Positions 11,806 to 23,975 of a stretch of DNA of 64,000 bases are shown piece after piece; position 1 is the first letter of the stretch, and the number at the start of each line of letters is the position of its first letter. The notes under the pieces are model-generated. The model had not been told where the DNA came from and searched no databases. It saw nothing but the letters and a program-made list of their open reading frames with translations. The translations under genes were made by a program, and so were the position numbers. The stretch comes from Erythrophleum ivorense (taxonomy: Eukaryota; Streptophyta; Magnoliopsida; Fabales; Fabaceae). The stretch covers positions 248,001 to 312,000 of the forward strand of contig JAIUCV010000570.1 in assembly GCA_026724425.1 (NCBI GenBank), read 5' to 3'.

Positions 11806-12846
11806 CTATTGAATATGTCATTCAAATACTCTCAAATAAGATGCATCTTCAAGTATTATTGGAAAAAAACATTTTACATATTATAGCTTAAAACACTACA
11901 ACCTCATTTGGTAGACAAAATTTTCTTTAATGGAAATGGAAAGGGTATGTAAAATGAAATGTAATTGAATCAATTACGTTTGGTATGGTAAGAAAAGAAA
12001 AGAGAATACTTTTTCCTTTATTTGTTTGGTAGGATAGAAATAATGATAGAATGAAAAGTGAGTACTTGCAAATGAAAAAATAATATAAGAATGAAAAGAT
12101 AGGATATATATATTAAATATATATAAATATATATTTATTATATATATAATGACATATTTAATCTTTATATGCAATTTATAATTATGTATATTGATGATAT
12201 TTTAATATTTTCTAACTCAATGAAATAACACTTCAAGTATTTATAAGAATCTTTTGATATAGTCAAATAAAATGATTTAGTTATGTTAGCTATAAAAATA
12301 AAATTATTTTAGATAAAGATAAAATTTTTGAGATTAAAAACATATTAAGGATCTTGTGTTATTTATTAAAAAGCTTTTAAAAAACATGAAAAGTTGAAAC
12401 CGGCTCATTTAGCTATTATTTTAAAAGCTCTTCAAAACACTTTTAGTTGAAATTTGTTAAATAACTTTTTAGTTTGTAAGTTTTATAGTTTGTTTGTCCA
12501 ATACATAAATAAATAAATATATTTCAGTTATACTTTTTCATATTATTTCTATTTGGGGTATATTTATTTGAATTAAATGGCTTATATTTATTTTACATGT
12601 ATATATAATAAAATATAATATGATATTTATAATATATATATATATTAATGCTTGGTATCGCCACAACGAATGACTGATTGGTATTTAGTCGAAATTCATT
12701 TGATTAAATTTTGGTAGGATGAACGTTTTCATTTTATTTATTTATTATTAATAATTTTTTATACAATTTATTATTTTTAATATTAAATAGTATTAATTTT
12801 TTAGTTTTTAAATTAATTAATATATATAATGTATTATATATTTAGA
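11806..12846. other. AT-rich intron-like DNA
   Basis: This stretch lies between AIR carboxylase exons 4 and 5. It is very AT-rich with TA and poly-T runs. A motif 'tttggta(t/g)gata' with flanking A-rich DNA near 11980-12040 resembles the tail of the tandem repeat at 1731-2340. No gene seen. Confidence 0.6.
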
Positions 12847-13270
12847 CAGTGGCAGAGCCACGTTAGTGTGAGGGGGTGCATGTGCACCCTCTCACTTTGG
12901 ACAAAATTACAAGTAAAGGGTATAAGTTTTAATATTTTGCATCCCCTAACTCTAATATTTTACACCATTTACTCTTTATATCTTTATATTTTGAGATCTT
13001 ACTTTATTTTTAACTCAGATCAGATTGAATCTAAAAAATTTTTAGATATGTGATAACTTAACTCAAGTCTAATAAACTTTAACAAAAAATTTTAAACCTA
13101 TTTACTGATACTAATATTAATTTTATAAAAAAATAACTATTATTATTTATGATTTTATTTTTATAATGAAATTCATTCTTTTTGAAAAAAAAGAAAAAAA
13201 ATTATTTTTAATTATTATTTTTTAATTATTACATTGCACCCCCTAACTCAGGATCCTAGCTCCGCCACTG
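12847..13270. mobile_element. hAT MITE, TIR CAGTGGCRGAGC, 424 bp
   Basis: The element starts CAGTGGCAGAGCCACG and ends TAGCTCCGCCACTG, giving terminal inverted repeats of about 14 bp. It is flanked by perfect 8-bp duplications TATTTAGA (12839-12846 and 13271-13278). The interior is AT-rich; the subterminal regions carry GGGGTGCA/TGCACCCC stretches. The 8-bp TSD and CAGTGGCGGAGC end are typical of a widespread plant hAT MITE group. Confidence 0.9.
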
Positions 13271-13319
13271 TATTTAGATATATATGTAAAAATAAAAATA
13301 TATTATATATATATATATA

Positions 13320-14125
13320 TATATCTTGGGGGGATGTATTGTTATTAGTATTAGTCTGACAAACAATTGGTTAGATTATAGTTGATGATTCTTTTTTATC
13401 TTTTATATTTTATTTTTATTATTTATATATATTTTTAATTTTAATATTAAAAAATATTTTGTTTTTAAAATATAATTATTTTTTAATATTTTCATTCTTT
13501 TTAAAAGTAGTATTATTTATTTTTTAGATTATAAAATAATTAATTAAAAAATATTTCTTTTTTAGCCTTAATAACCCATTTGTTAAAAGAAGTAAAAATA
13601 TTATATACTAATTAAAAGTAATATCTAAAATTTATTTAATTAAAAAATATATAAATTAAAAATTTAACAAAATTCAAGATCTACTATTTTTATTATATAT
13701 ATCACATACACGTGCAGGCATAGTTGACTAATTGTCAGTTACTATTATAGTTTGGTCAGACTAATACTAACTAATTTTTAGTGAGTAATTTTTTTAATAT
13801 TTATTATTTTTATATAATTTATTAATTTTAATTTTAAATAAAATTTTATTATTTTTAAAATATAAATATTAATAATTATTTTTATAATTAAAAATTAAAA
13901 ATTTTAATTTTTTATTATTCTTTTTAAAAGTAGTATTACTTATTTTTTAGATTATAAAATAAATAATTAAAGATAATAAATTTCCTTATTTAGCCTTAAG
14001 ATTCTGACTGTTAAGAAAAATTAAAAATATTAAATAATAATTAAAAGTAATATCTAAAAATTATTTGATTTAAAAAATATATAAATTAAAAAGTTTGAAA
14101 AAAATTCAAGATCTACTTCAATTTG
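13320..14125. repeat. AT-rich duplicated segment with inverted motif
   Basis: About 13440-13690 and 13860-14125 are diverged direct repeats (period roughly 430 bp) sharing 'aaaagtagtatta(t/c)ttattttttagattataaaat' in pieces and ending 'ttcaagatctact'. A TTAGTATTAGTCTGAC block at about 13337 recurs inverted at about 13755. This looks like two AT-rich MITE-like copies; I could not fix termini. Confidence 0.5.
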
Positions 14126-14354
14126 ATGTACACCTAAATTGCTACACTTGCCTCAACTTATTTATACCATAGGAGCATTATGGACTTTTCGAATTTTTGG
14201 CTCAAAATGCTTTTTCTCTCCAAAAGCTACAAATTTTTCATGTCTTTTTATGACTAATTCTCTATTAGTCATATTTTCATGTTATCAAACAAAAAATGAA
14301 ACAGATTTCTTTTTATTTTCCATTTCTGTCGCGACACGGATACGGCCTACCATC

Positions 14355-14417
14355 CTGCATAAATTCACGAAGCGGAATGTCTTGCCTAATAAAATACAAC
14401 TTGTGCAGATATTTATC
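14355..14417 (-). pseudogene. AIR carboxylase exon 4
   Basis: After the acceptor TTGCAG the minus strand encodes DKYLHKLYFIRQDIPLREF then MQ, matching the PurK segment DKYLQKVHFS...IPLPEFMQ. Sixty-three bases, no stop. Confidence 0.8.
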
Positions 14418-15279
14418 CTGCAATGTTAAAACATGAAATAAATGATGAAATTGTAGCCTTCTTAGCTATAAAAGATATTCAAATCAACAAGACTACAAAT
14501 GCTGAGACCAACCTACTCAATCCATCCTTGCCTTTCAATTTATGGAAGCCTACTCTGAGAATTATAACTGTAATATTTGCTTATAAAAGTGAATGATTAC
14601 AGAGGGACACTTCCTTCTATGTTATGGATCCCCTTACTAATGCATGTGCAGAAACTTATGGAGAATAAGCAGAGCGAATATCTATAGCTAAATCCTCGAC
14701 TGAGAAATAAAAATGACACTCGTGATTCTAAATTATTTTCTGATAAAGCTTGCCAAATATTTGTATCAAATTAGAAATCTTCTAAAACCTGAATGACTTT
14801 GTCTAAATTAATAAAACAAACATTACTTTTTGTATCTTATCAATGAAACATTAATTTTTCTTTCTTAATGGTGCTGCTTTTTTGATAAATACTATGCTCC
14901 ACCTCACCCAACCAACTTCCAACATCTTCTTCCTTAGCAGTTATATGTTATAAGGAAATACAATAGAGGCACTGCACATTCAAGAGAAAAGACTTCTCAA
15001 AGTAAACGCCAAGTTTTACTTACCTTTCCATTTAAAAGATAAAGTCAAAAAATAATGTATTCAAAATAAAAGCAATTAGTCTACCTGTAAATACCTTTTG
15101 CAGGAAATGACACGCAGGCAACAAAAATTGTGATGTAAGATACACAATCTCAATACTTCTTATGTGAGTTGGAAATATCGGGCTGTACCTTTTCAACAGT
15201 ACTTTATACACAATCTCAATACTTTATATGATATTGACTAATAAAACTGCACAATTACAACAACAGTTTATAACTGAAT

Positions 15280-15395
15280 GATTCGTACGGTAGAAGCTTT
15301 GGGTTGGCAGTCAACTCCTCGCTGCTCAAGCTTCTCCAATGTAGCAATGTCGATATGTTCAATCTCCACAGTCAATACATTACAACTGAATATTC
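15280..15395 (-). pseudogene. AIR carboxylase exon 3
   Basis: Minus-strand translation gives CNVLTVEIEHIDIATLEKL and GVDCQPKASTVRIIQ, a characteristic PurK segment. The acceptor CAG is present, but the donor is CAG|TTATAA instead of GT. The exon ends are approximate to a few bases. Confidence 0.85.
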
Positions 15396-15480
15396 ATTTC
15401 AAACCAGCACATACAAATTATTTCCAGTAAATGATGGTGAAAAAAAAATTGAAATATTTCCGTTGCATACTAACTTAATC

Positions 15481-15508
15481 CTTTGGGCAAATTGCTCAAC
15501 TGTAGCAC
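15481..15508 (-). pseudogene. AIR carboxylase exon 2, second part
   Basis: Immediately beyond the copia insertion the minus strand continues with ATVEQFAQR, the expected continuation of GSFDES. The five bases AGCAC are duplicated on both sides of the transposon (15504-15508 and 23976-23980). The following donor reads GATTAAG, so the expected GT is lost. Confidence 0.85.
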
Positions 15509-15728
15509 TGTTAAGATAAGGTTCAGAAGTAAAGAAGGAAAGAGAGAAGAGATGAAATATGAGAGTTCATTTTGGAATAATATCCTTGCTTCTGCGTTAC
15601 AGTATCTAAACTTGTATATACAAAAGCTCACGATTCCTACCTTCAAAATAGACGAACTAACTATCGTCCTATTTGCTAATACACTAACAGATTGTAACGG
15701 AAGCACGTGCAAGTCATTTACTCTAACA
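15509..15728 (-). repeat. copia-A 3' LTR (coding sense)
   Basis: 220-bp LTR with TG...CA ends, downstream of RNase H on the minus strand. The flanking target duplication AGCAC is at 15504-15508. Confidence 0.95.
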
Positions 15729-15738
15729 CTTCCCCTGA
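15729..15738 (-). promoter_or_regulatory. copia-A polypurine tract
   Basis: On the minus strand CAGGGGAAG directly precedes the 3' LTR; short, but correctly placed for plus-strand priming. Confidence 0.6.
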
Positions 15739-16309
15739 ATTTGAAGTATTCTTGCTTTTGTCTCCCCCCCACAACTGTGAGACAGGAAGAGACAAAACGC
15801 GGAGTTTGTCTTGCAGGGTGTGAAAATGAAGAGAAGACAAAGGTTTAGTGAGAATGTCTACAACTTGCACGTAGGATGGAATATGATTAATGACAACTTC
15901 TTTAGCCAGTACACGCTCGCAGACAAAATGTAAATCTAGCTCAAAGTGCTTGGATTTGGAATGCAGAATAAGGTTAGCACTCATTAAAATAAGGATAAGA
16001 TTATCACAAAATAGCATAAGGGACTCAGTGGAAGAGCATCAAAGTTCGGTGAGCAAATATTTGATCCATAAGACTTCAGCAAGGGCATTGGCTAAGCTAT
16101 GGTACTCAGCTTCAGAGGTAAATCGAGAAACTACAACCTATTTCTTTGATCCCTAGGAAACTACTTAGTGGAAGAGCATCAAAGTTCAGTGAGCAAATAT
16201 TTGATCCATAAGACTTCAGCAAGGGCATTGGCTAAGCTATGGTACTCAGCTTCAGAGGTAGATCGAGAAACCACAGCCTGTTTCTTTGATCCCTAGGAAA
16301 CTAAGTTAC
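15739..16309 (-). pseudogene. copia-A RNase H with tandem duplication
   Basis: The C-terminal copia RNase H region is recognisable (SKHFELDLHFVCERVL, PSYVQVVDILTKPLS). A 140-bp segment, 16027-16166, is repeated directly at 16167-16306 with only a few differences, which duplicates part of the domain. Confidence 0.8.
16027..16306. repeat. 140-bp direct tandem duplication in RNase H
   Basis: Both units begin AGTGGAAGAGCATCAAAGTT and end within GATCCCTAGGAAACTA. Only a handful of substitutions separate them, so the duplication is younger than the element's insertion or was carried by it. Confidence 0.95.
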
Positions 16310-17506
16310 AGCCAAAGTAAACACTAAAGCCAAATGTGCTACGACGATCATCAATATCTGAGCCCCAATTAGCATCGACAAAAGCAACAGTATTGTAGTT
16401 AGTGGAGGGCTGTAGGAGTAACCCATGTGAGTTAGTACCATTGAGATATCAAAGGATGTGTTTGATAGCTTTCCAGTGAGATTCAAGGGGGTTTGCATGA
16501 ACTGGCAGACTTTATTAACAGCAATTGAGATATTTAGTCGAGTAACAATAGCAAATTGAAGAGCACCAACAATAGAATGATATAGGTGAGGGTCTGCTGT
16601 GAAATCATTGCCATGTTTAGATAGCTTAAAGTTGGACACCATGGGAGGGGGGAGGCCTTTGGAAGTCTGCATTTTGGCTTTGACGAAGAGGTTTTGAATA
16701 TACTTTCTCTAACTGAGATGAAGACTGCCACCCTTAAGAAATTGAGCATGAATCCCAAGGAAATAATGTAAAGAACCCAGATCTTTCAAAGAAAACTCAT
16801 GATGTAGTTGTTGAACTAAAGTATTAAGAGCCAAAGCAGAACTCCCAGTGACTAGAATGTCATCAACATGGAGAAGTAGAAAAGTGGTGTGCTGAGGAGT
16901 AATTCAAAGGAAAAGATGCTAATTACATTTACTGTGATGAAAACCAAGTCGAGTTAAGGTGGAAGCTAACCGATCATACCAAGCACAAGGGGCTTGTTTC
17001 AAGCCATAAAGGGCCTTGTGAAGTTTTCAGCATAGTTGCTGATTTGAATGCTCGAAACCAAATGGTTGCTACATATAACCTTCTTCTTGCAGAACACCAT
17101 TAAGGAATGCATTGTTGACATCCAACTAATGGAGAGGTTAGTAGTTAGAGAGAGCTAAAGTGAGGATGATTCAAATTATAGGAGGCTTAACCACTGGACT
17201 GAATGTTTCATGAAAGTCAGAGCCTTCCTGTTAGTGAAACCCCTTTGCAACAAGTCGAGCTTTACATCGCTGGAAGCTACCATCAGAGTGCTGTTTAATT
17301 TTAAACACCCACTTGTAACCTATTGCATGATGACCAGGAGGGAGATCAACAAGGGACCAAGTATGATTCCTTTGAAGAGCATTAAACTTAGCTTGCACGG
17401 CAACTTTCCATTGAGGAACTGGTAATGCATCAGCTGCAGAGGCTGGTTCAGAGAGAGCTAGAAAAGCCTTTAGTCTAAAGATACCATCCTTCGCAAAAGT
17501 AAACAT
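16310..17506 (-). pseudogene. copia-A reverse transcriptase
   Basis: Minus-strand frames show WSLVDLPPGHHAIGYKWVFK (RT fingers) and later segments such as HSIVGALQFAIVTR, the start of the RNase H connection. Several stops and shifts occur, so RT is non-functional. Confidence 0.8.
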
Positions 17507-17524
17507 GGGATGAGTATTAATAGG

Positions 17525-18085
17525 TTATGATGGCGGTTGATCACTTTCAGAAGGAGCAGATGTGTGAATATCCAAAGGGAGCTGCGGAGGAGACGTGGGA
17601 ACAGTAGAAGCGGTACCTATGGAGACTACATCAGTAGAACGAGAATTAGTATAAACAGGAGATGGAATAGAGAAATGTAAAGAAGAACATGAGTCATTCA
17701 CATAAAGAAGAGGTAGGATAGTAGAAGGTAAGGAGTGAGGTGAAGAAACCAGGGATGAAGAAGAGGAAGAAGCATGAGTAGCATTGGGAAAGACATGTTC
17801 ATTGAAAATAACATCTTTAGAGACAAAAAGTTTGCCACTAGGGACAAGGCATTGGTACCCTTTGTATGAGTCACTATAACCCAGAAAGACACATTCATAG
17901 GAGCGAAAGGACATTTTGTGTTTGTTGTATAGAGTGGTGAGAGGATAATAGGCACAACCAAACTTTTAAGGAACGTATAGTTGGGTTTGGTGTGAAAAAG
18001 TACCTTAAATGGAGAAGAATAAGACAAGCATGGAGTGGGTAACCGGTTGATAAGGTAAGTAGTAGTATGAAAGGCCCTATCCCCG
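17525..18085 (-). pseudogene. copia-A integrase C-terminal part and linker
   Basis: Beyond the MITE the minus strand resumes GDRAFHTTTYL and SYSSPFKVLFHTKPNY. A shifted frame carries FRSYECVFLGYSDSYKGYQC, the conserved end of copia integrase, then a Ser/Pro-rich linker. Confidence 0.8.
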
Positions 18086-18088
18086 TAA

Positions 18089-18629
18089 CCCCTTGTTTGG
18101 TTTGAGGGGAGGGGAGGGAAGGGGAGGGGAGGGGGAGGTTCCCCTCCTCTCCCCTTGTTTGGTATACATTTTTAGAGGGGGGAGGAAAAATTTCATTAAA
18201 CTTTCCCTCCCCTCCCCCTCTTCCCCTCCCCTCCAATTTGGGGGGATTGGGAGGGAAAGTTGCTTTAATGAAAATTTTGGATTAAAATACTTTTTTATTT
18301 ATTTGTTTAATTATTTAGTTAGTTTTATTTATTTATAAATTTTTTTAAATAATTATAATTATAGAAAATTTCTAATATTTGTTTAATTTGGTGATAAAAA
18401 TATTAAATTTTTAAAAATAAAAAAATAATTAATTGTATTATCATTACTTTTAAAACATACAAGGGTAAAATAGTCTATATATTATTATTTTCCCTCCCTT
18501 CCCCTCCTGAACCAAATAATGTATCATTAAAATCCCTCCCCTTCCCTCCATTAAAATCTCTCCTCCCCTTCCCATCCCCTCCACTAAAATCCCTCCCCTC
18601 CGCTCCCCTCGGTTGAACCAAACATAGCC
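18089..18629. mobile_element. Tourist/Harbinger-like MITE, G-rich ends, TSD TAA
   Basis: The left end CCCCTTGTTTGGTT and the right end (other strand) GGCTATGTTTGGTTC form inverted repeats of Tourist type. TAA flanks both sides (18086-18088 and 18630-18632). Removing the element plus one TAA rejoins the copia integrase frame (LPFS | YGDRAFH). Long purine tracts GGGGAGGGGA lie inside the left end and their complement inside the right. A second TIR-like CCTTGTTTGGTAT lies about 60 bp in. No transposase. Confidence 0.9.
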
Positions 18630-18639
18630 TAAGAGAATG

Positions 18640-19240
18640 GCAAGGATGAATGAGCTAAAAGAAGTCCACTATCTACTATATGCTTGTGCTTCCTTTCTAT
18701 AACACCATTCTAATAATGAGCATAAGGGCAACTGGTACAATGGGTAATACCATACTGCTTTAACAAATTGGTAAATGGATGAAACTCATCCCCCAAGTCA
18801 GACTGGACAGCTTTGATTTTGTGATTTAATTGAAGTTCAACATGAGCTTTGAATTGGGTGAAAACATGGAGTGCCTCTAATTTAGTTTTTAAGAAGTAAA
18901 TCCAAGTATATTGGAAAAAGCATCTATAAAGTGAATACAGTAGGAAAATCCTTGAGAAGATTTAACTGGAGAAGGTCCCCATAAATCCATATAGATCAGT
19001 TCAAGTGGAAACTGTGTATCAGATAATGAAGATGGCAACTCATGGGCTTTCCCATAACAGCAAGCTTTGCAGAAATCAGTGACACTTTTATTCGGAACGA
19101 AAATATTACAATTCTTCAGTACATGCATGACGGTTTGGGAGGCAGGGTGCCTCAACTGATTTTGCCACAATTGAAATTTGGTAAAAGGAAAAACAACAGA
19201 AGGAGGATTTGTGCTAATGGTGGATGGCAATTCATATGTG
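18640..19240 (-). pseudogene. copia-A integrase N-terminal part
   Basis: GAG-pre-integrase/HHCC region (LWQNQLRHPASQTVM, FCKACCYGKAHELP) is followed by the first catalytic aspartate context IYMDLWGPSP. The frame degenerates toward the MITE at 18089-18629. Confidence 0.8.
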
Positions 19241-19482
19241 TATATTGTAGGTGTAGGTTCTGAACGTGGTTTCCTGGAGTCTCAGTTTAGAGTGAAGGAA
19301 ATGAAGATCATCAAAAGCATAGAGACCATGTTTAAGCTTCCTTTGCAAAAGGATTTTGTGGGAACCTTGGTCCTTCACAAAACAAGAGAATGGGTGAAAT
19401 TCAAAATAAACACCATTGTCCTGAGCAAATTTGGCAACCCTAAGTAAGTTTTTAGAGATGGAAGGAATATGTAAAAGGTTAT

Positions 19483-20416
19483 TTAAGTGAAGAACAGAAG
19501 AAGAGAATGAAGTGGAGGGGTGAAATGTGAATGACCAACATTCTTAATTACCAGACTTGTGCTATAAGCTATCTGAACATTTTCAAAACCTATAAAAGAC
19601 TCCTTGTAGAGCAAGTTGGTAGCATCTGAAGTAATATGATGACTGGCACCGGAGTCTAGATACCATGACTGATCAGAAAAGACATCATGTTGTCTTTGTT
19701 GATGAGCATTATATGCAACGAGACTACCCTGAGGATGAGAAGAATGAAAGTTTGATGGTGAGTAAGAAGAGTGTGATGCAGTTGAGAAACTTTGATGTCC
19801 TAGGAAGTTTGGAGGACCTTGATAGTTGTAATCATATCGGTGAAAGCATTGCCATGCTTGATGACCATGCTTGCCACACACTTGACAGATGACACCAGAA
19901 CTTTGTTGACCATGTCCACCTCTGCCTCTAAAGCCATGACCTCTAGTAGACTATCGACCACGATGATTTGAATGAAACTGACCTCCTCCACGAGAAAAGT
20001 TGGGACCACTTGAGAACTGTGATTGACCATTGGAGGTTTGTGCAAGATTGACTAAAGGAGGAACAAGTTGCTTCACAGTCTTTTCAATTCTATTTTCTTG
20101 AGCCATAAGAAGAGGCTCAATGCCTGCAACACTATAGCGATCCAATCTAAAGGATGCTGAGGTAATAAAAAAATCATATTCATTGAGCAATCCTTCGAAA
20201 ATGGCATCAATGTGATCACTAATAGACACAAGATGTCCATCAGAGATGAGGGTATCAACTGTTGACTTAATTTTAACCAAGTACTCTATAATGGTTAGGT
20301 TTCCTTTCTTTGTGTCCTGTAACTGTGCTTTGTATTGTTTAACTTTAGCTCTGGTATGTGAGGAGAAGAACAAGGTAACATGATTCAAAACCTGTGAGGA
20401 GGTTTGACAACCTACT
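19483..20416 (-). pseudogene. copia-A gag C-terminal part, zinc knuckle and protease
   Basis: After the solo LTR the minus strand continues with VGCQTSSQVLNHV and AKVKQYKAQLQDTKKGN (gag). It then shows a CCHC zinc knuckle (CxxCGKHGHQAWQC, about 19840-19890) and a retropepsin-like site WYLDSGASHH. The gag part needs more than one frame. Confidence 0.8.
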
Positions 20417-23401
20417 TGTGAGAGCTCAAGATCCTCAAAGACGTATAATTATATACATATATATAAGTTTTATTTAGCAAGAAACCATTTCTCTTATTTT
20501 TTAGGTCTGAATGGGATGTTTTTCTGTATGACTTAAAAAAAAAATTCTTTAGTAGAAGAATCTAAGAAGACTAAATTTGATGGCAGCCCATTTACACCCT
20601 CATCCCCAAGGCCCAAGTTCGAATTTCAGCTAGGAAAACCACTTGAAAATTTTCCTCCATATCAATTTTTTTTCTATACCAAAATTGTCCTCATTTAATT
20701 AAATTTAAGTCTGGTTCTTTGGTCTTTTCCAATCCTATTTTGCTGCAGCGTTGCCTCCATCAAGTCTGACCTTTTCTCAAATAAAACCAAGGTATCAAAT
20801 CTATCATTTCATCAGCCTTACCTTGGAGATCGTCTTGTACCCCTGGTTAGCTTGGTTCCATGAGTTGCCTCTCTGTAACTGAGCCCCAATGTTCCATTCT
20901 TGCCAACTACAAATGCACGCATCCCCTCTTCTCTTGGATTAATGAGTTTCGACTTTTTGCTGGCTGGCAGTGGCTATAATTCCTTCGAAGTTCCTAGCTG
21001 TTCTGAGGTATTGTATTTTGTTCTTCCTTCAGTCTTTAAGTTAGCTTGGATGGCAGGATTGAAAGGGAGCTGAGGAATTATTATTGACTCTATTTCCTTT
21101 TCCTCTTGAGCCGAGATCAGTAAAATTGCAAGGAGTGCAACAAATCTTGCTTTGAGTTGCTTGTTTAGTGACTGCGTCAGTGGCAGAGGAGAGGAATAAC
21201 AGAGGTGTAGGCTATTCTAGTTTTCCTAGTTGGAGGGTTAAGAAGTGGGTCACATCTTTGGGTGATAAAATTTTAGCTTTGTTCAAGTAAGTCAGCATCT
21301 CTTCCCTGGTTTTTTCATCCTTGCACACCTCTATCAATAAATGCTCGATTACAATATGCTTCATGCGTGTGTTGAGTCAGTCGTGAGTTGTTTCTATGTT
21401 TGTTGTGAGGTTATGCTACAAGGTGATTTATATGTGTGTGTTTTGGGCTGCTGCAGCGTGTGTATTGGAGGTTGCTTTGTGGCTATCTTGGTGTGAGCTT
21501 GGTTGGGAGATTAGTACATGGATAAGGGGGAAACAGATTAGTGAAGAATTTTAAAGAGGTTACAATTGCATTTTTTTTTCTTTAATAGTGACAAATTTAA
21601 ACTATCATTAGGGGGTTGTAATTATGGGAGCTTTCTACCTATACTTTTGGAGATTCAAATAAATTTCATAAGTTTTCAAGTTATTTAAGTTGATTGATAA
21701 GGACTATAGGATTAGTGGTTGAAATGTTAATCCAATTTAAATTTTTGAACGGAAAGAACTTTAAGCCCATACATATATCTATATGTGTGTGTGTGTATTG
21801 ATTTCACTTCTGCTTACTGTTATTTATTTCAATCCATTATGTCTTAGACTACTAAAATATGAGGGCAGTTAATTGTGAGGTAGAAAGGGGTTGAAGAACT
21901 TAAATTGGATATTCCTATAACGTATACCCACTTTTGAGAAGATTTTTGGTCCTTTGAGATAAAGTTTCGCGAATGATACTCTAACTAGGTGGGAAGCTAG
22001 ATATGAATAGCACATAGACTATTGAAATTATAACTTAGATAAGAAAAGTTATACTGGTGTTGTGGAAGGGACTTAATCAATCAATATACTTGAAGATTTT
22101 TGTTAATATTAGTTGATTGGATAAAGATGATGAATCTCATAATTGACCATTTAAGTTATTCAAATATTGAGACTTATGAATTGGTGTCTAGGGTATTTAA
22201 GGATTTAGGTGCAACCAAAGAATTTATGGAGAATATGTAGGGAGCTTCTCGGTGTTAACTTAAGAGATGAGTAAATAATGTTGGCTATACATTTTATTTC
22301 AAGGATTGTGAAATAACATTCCCTAATTAATGTATATGTTTTGTTAAATGTGTTTCTGATTATTTACGCATTAGAATGTTTACGGAGTAATTCTAGACTT
22401 TGGGAATACTTATTGATGTATTTGTTATATGTTTGGAATATAAGTATATATAAGTTAGAAATTGATTTACTTTGAGCCTATATTTATGAGATGATTACTT
22501 GTGGGAGCTATCTATTTTGGAACCCTGTAGCCAACCACAATAATGGTTAGCTATGGTGCACTGTGATATGTACCCCAGCTAGTAGGGGTGTTGCTAGCCC
22601 CGTGTGTTTGGCCACCATACGCGGATCTATTCTCATTTTGTGAGTAAGTTGCTCTGCGTCTGTGTTACTTACCCTCGCGAGCTATGTGCTTTCCGTCTAG
22701 CTTAATTGGTATTGATTAGATGCTTCCCACTGTATCTGATGCATAAATTACTTAAAAATTTCTTTTTAATAATTGCTTTTAAAGTTCCATTTGTGAATTG
22801 TTGTTTTGAATAAGATTTTAACGTTATACTATTCTTATATCGTATAGCTAGCCTTGTTTACTCATTGAGTATTGCCTCACTCTTTTTATTTTCAAATTGT
22901 TCCAGATAGTAGGTTTGAGCACGATCCTTCATCTGCAGCTTAGCTTTGGCTCTTTCATACACTCTTAGTGAGTCCCACCTTTGTTTACGTGGGCATGTTT
23001 TGTTATTGTTTTGGAATTTATTTTGTACTATAGACTGTTGTATGTAGCTCCACTGAGTCATAGATAAGTTTCCCCCACCCCTAGAAATTGATGTATTTTG
23101 GTCTAGATTAACAGTTGAATTGCCTTTTGATATTTTGAATTGGATAGCTGATTTGTAGAACTTTCGAGAGGTTTAATTTATAAGAGAGACTCTGCTAAAA
23201 TTTCTATAATAATCCATTGTAACTAAATTACATAATGCATATATGATTGAAATTGTTTTATTTGGTTTTGATATTTGGGTAGTGTTTGAGAGAAATTTTG
23301 GGTAGTGTTGTGTTTGAGAGAAATTTTGGCTAGTGTTGGCTTATGGAAGAAACTTTGGCTCTCTTTTGTGCCGGTCACATTCTTGTTTGTGAGGTGTGAC
23401 A
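20417..23401 (-). mobile_element. Solo LTR (family S, copy 2), 2.99 kb, in copia-A gag
   Basis: On the minus strand the unit begins TGTCACACC and ends CTCTCACA. It is flanked by AGTAC at the 5' side and AGTAG at the 3' side (minus strand), a 5-bp TSD with one change. Gag codons resume exactly beyond it. Its interior resembles the other family S copies, for example the ACGTGGGCAT block near 22985 and the GTTAGC(T/C)A(T/C)GGTGCAC block near 22550. Its 3' end differs from copies 1, 3 and 4, so it may belong to a subfamily. Confidence 0.8.
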
Positions 23402-23406
23402 GTACT

Positions 23407-23748
23407 ACTTGTGTATGCATTGTTTTAGACATGGAAGAAAGAATCCAGGACATTAGTAGCTGATCTTGTTTAAACCACGCAACAAAAGCTGGGTTCACTT
23501 TGCCATTTACTTGATCTGCTTTTGTAGCAAATTTCAATGGCACTGGTGGATTTGGTTCAATGAAATGTTGCAAGTCATGTCCCTGAATTGCTACATGGAC
23601 TTGTTGCTTCTATAGTAGGTAGTTTTCGTCTTTTAACTTCATGGCATCAGTAAATGTGACAGTCTCAGTCTTTATCGGAATGGAGGGCACAGGTGGAATC
23701 ATACTAGGTGTTGAGGTGCTTGTAGAATCATCCATGGTGGAGCACAAG
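23407..23748 (-). pseudogene. copia-A gag, N-terminal part
   Basis: The minus strand shows the gag start region, including AFVAWFKQDQLLMSWILSSM, a UBN2-type gag signature, up to MHTQVV. It is then interrupted by the solo LTR whose TGTCACACC end is at 23401. The remainder of gag resumes at 20416. Confidence 0.8.
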
Positions 23749-23760
23749 GCTCTGATGCCA
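23749..23760 (-). promoter_or_regulatory. copia-A primer-binding site
   Basis: Directly next to the 5' LTR the minus strand reads TGGCATCAGAGC, one mismatch from the usual plant copia site complementary to initiator-Met tRNA. Confidence 0.85.
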
Positions 23761-23975
23761 TGTTAAGATAAGGTTCAGAAGTAAAGAAGGAAAGAGAGAA
23801 GAGATGAAATATGGAAGTTCATTTCTGAATAATATCCTTGCTTCTACGGTATCTAAACTTATATATACAAAAGCTCACGATTCCTACCTTCATAATAGAC
23901 TAAGTAACTATCATCCTATTTGCTAATACACTAACAGATTGTAATGGAAGCACGTACAAGTCATTTACTCTAACA
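23761..23975 (-). repeat. copia-A 5' LTR (coding sense)
   Basis: 215-bp LTR with TG...CA ends; upstream of gag on the minus strand. The flanking target duplication AGCAC is at 23976-23980. Confidence 0.95.

Larger units (their letters stand above)
15509..23975 (-). mobile_element. Ty1/copia LTR retrotransposon (copia-A), degenerate
   Basis: Terminal repeats 15509-15728 and 23761-23975 start TGTTAAGATAAGG and end TTTACTCTAACA and differ at roughly a dozen positions plus a small indel (about 94% identical by eye). The 5-bp TSD AGCAC is perfect. Coding order on the minus strand is gag, protease, integrase, RT and RNase H, which is copia order. The primer site beside the 5' LTR matches initiator-Met tRNA. 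Frames are broken repeatedly, and the element contains a solo LTR (20417-23401), a MITE (18089-18629) and an internal tandem duplication, so it is dead. It inserted into AIR carboxylase exon 2. Confidence 0.95.

Noticed and set aside
18093..18338. Gly/Arg/Pro-rich open frames on both strands
   Set aside because: They come from the purine-rich terminal repeats of the MITE, which are open in several frames by composition.
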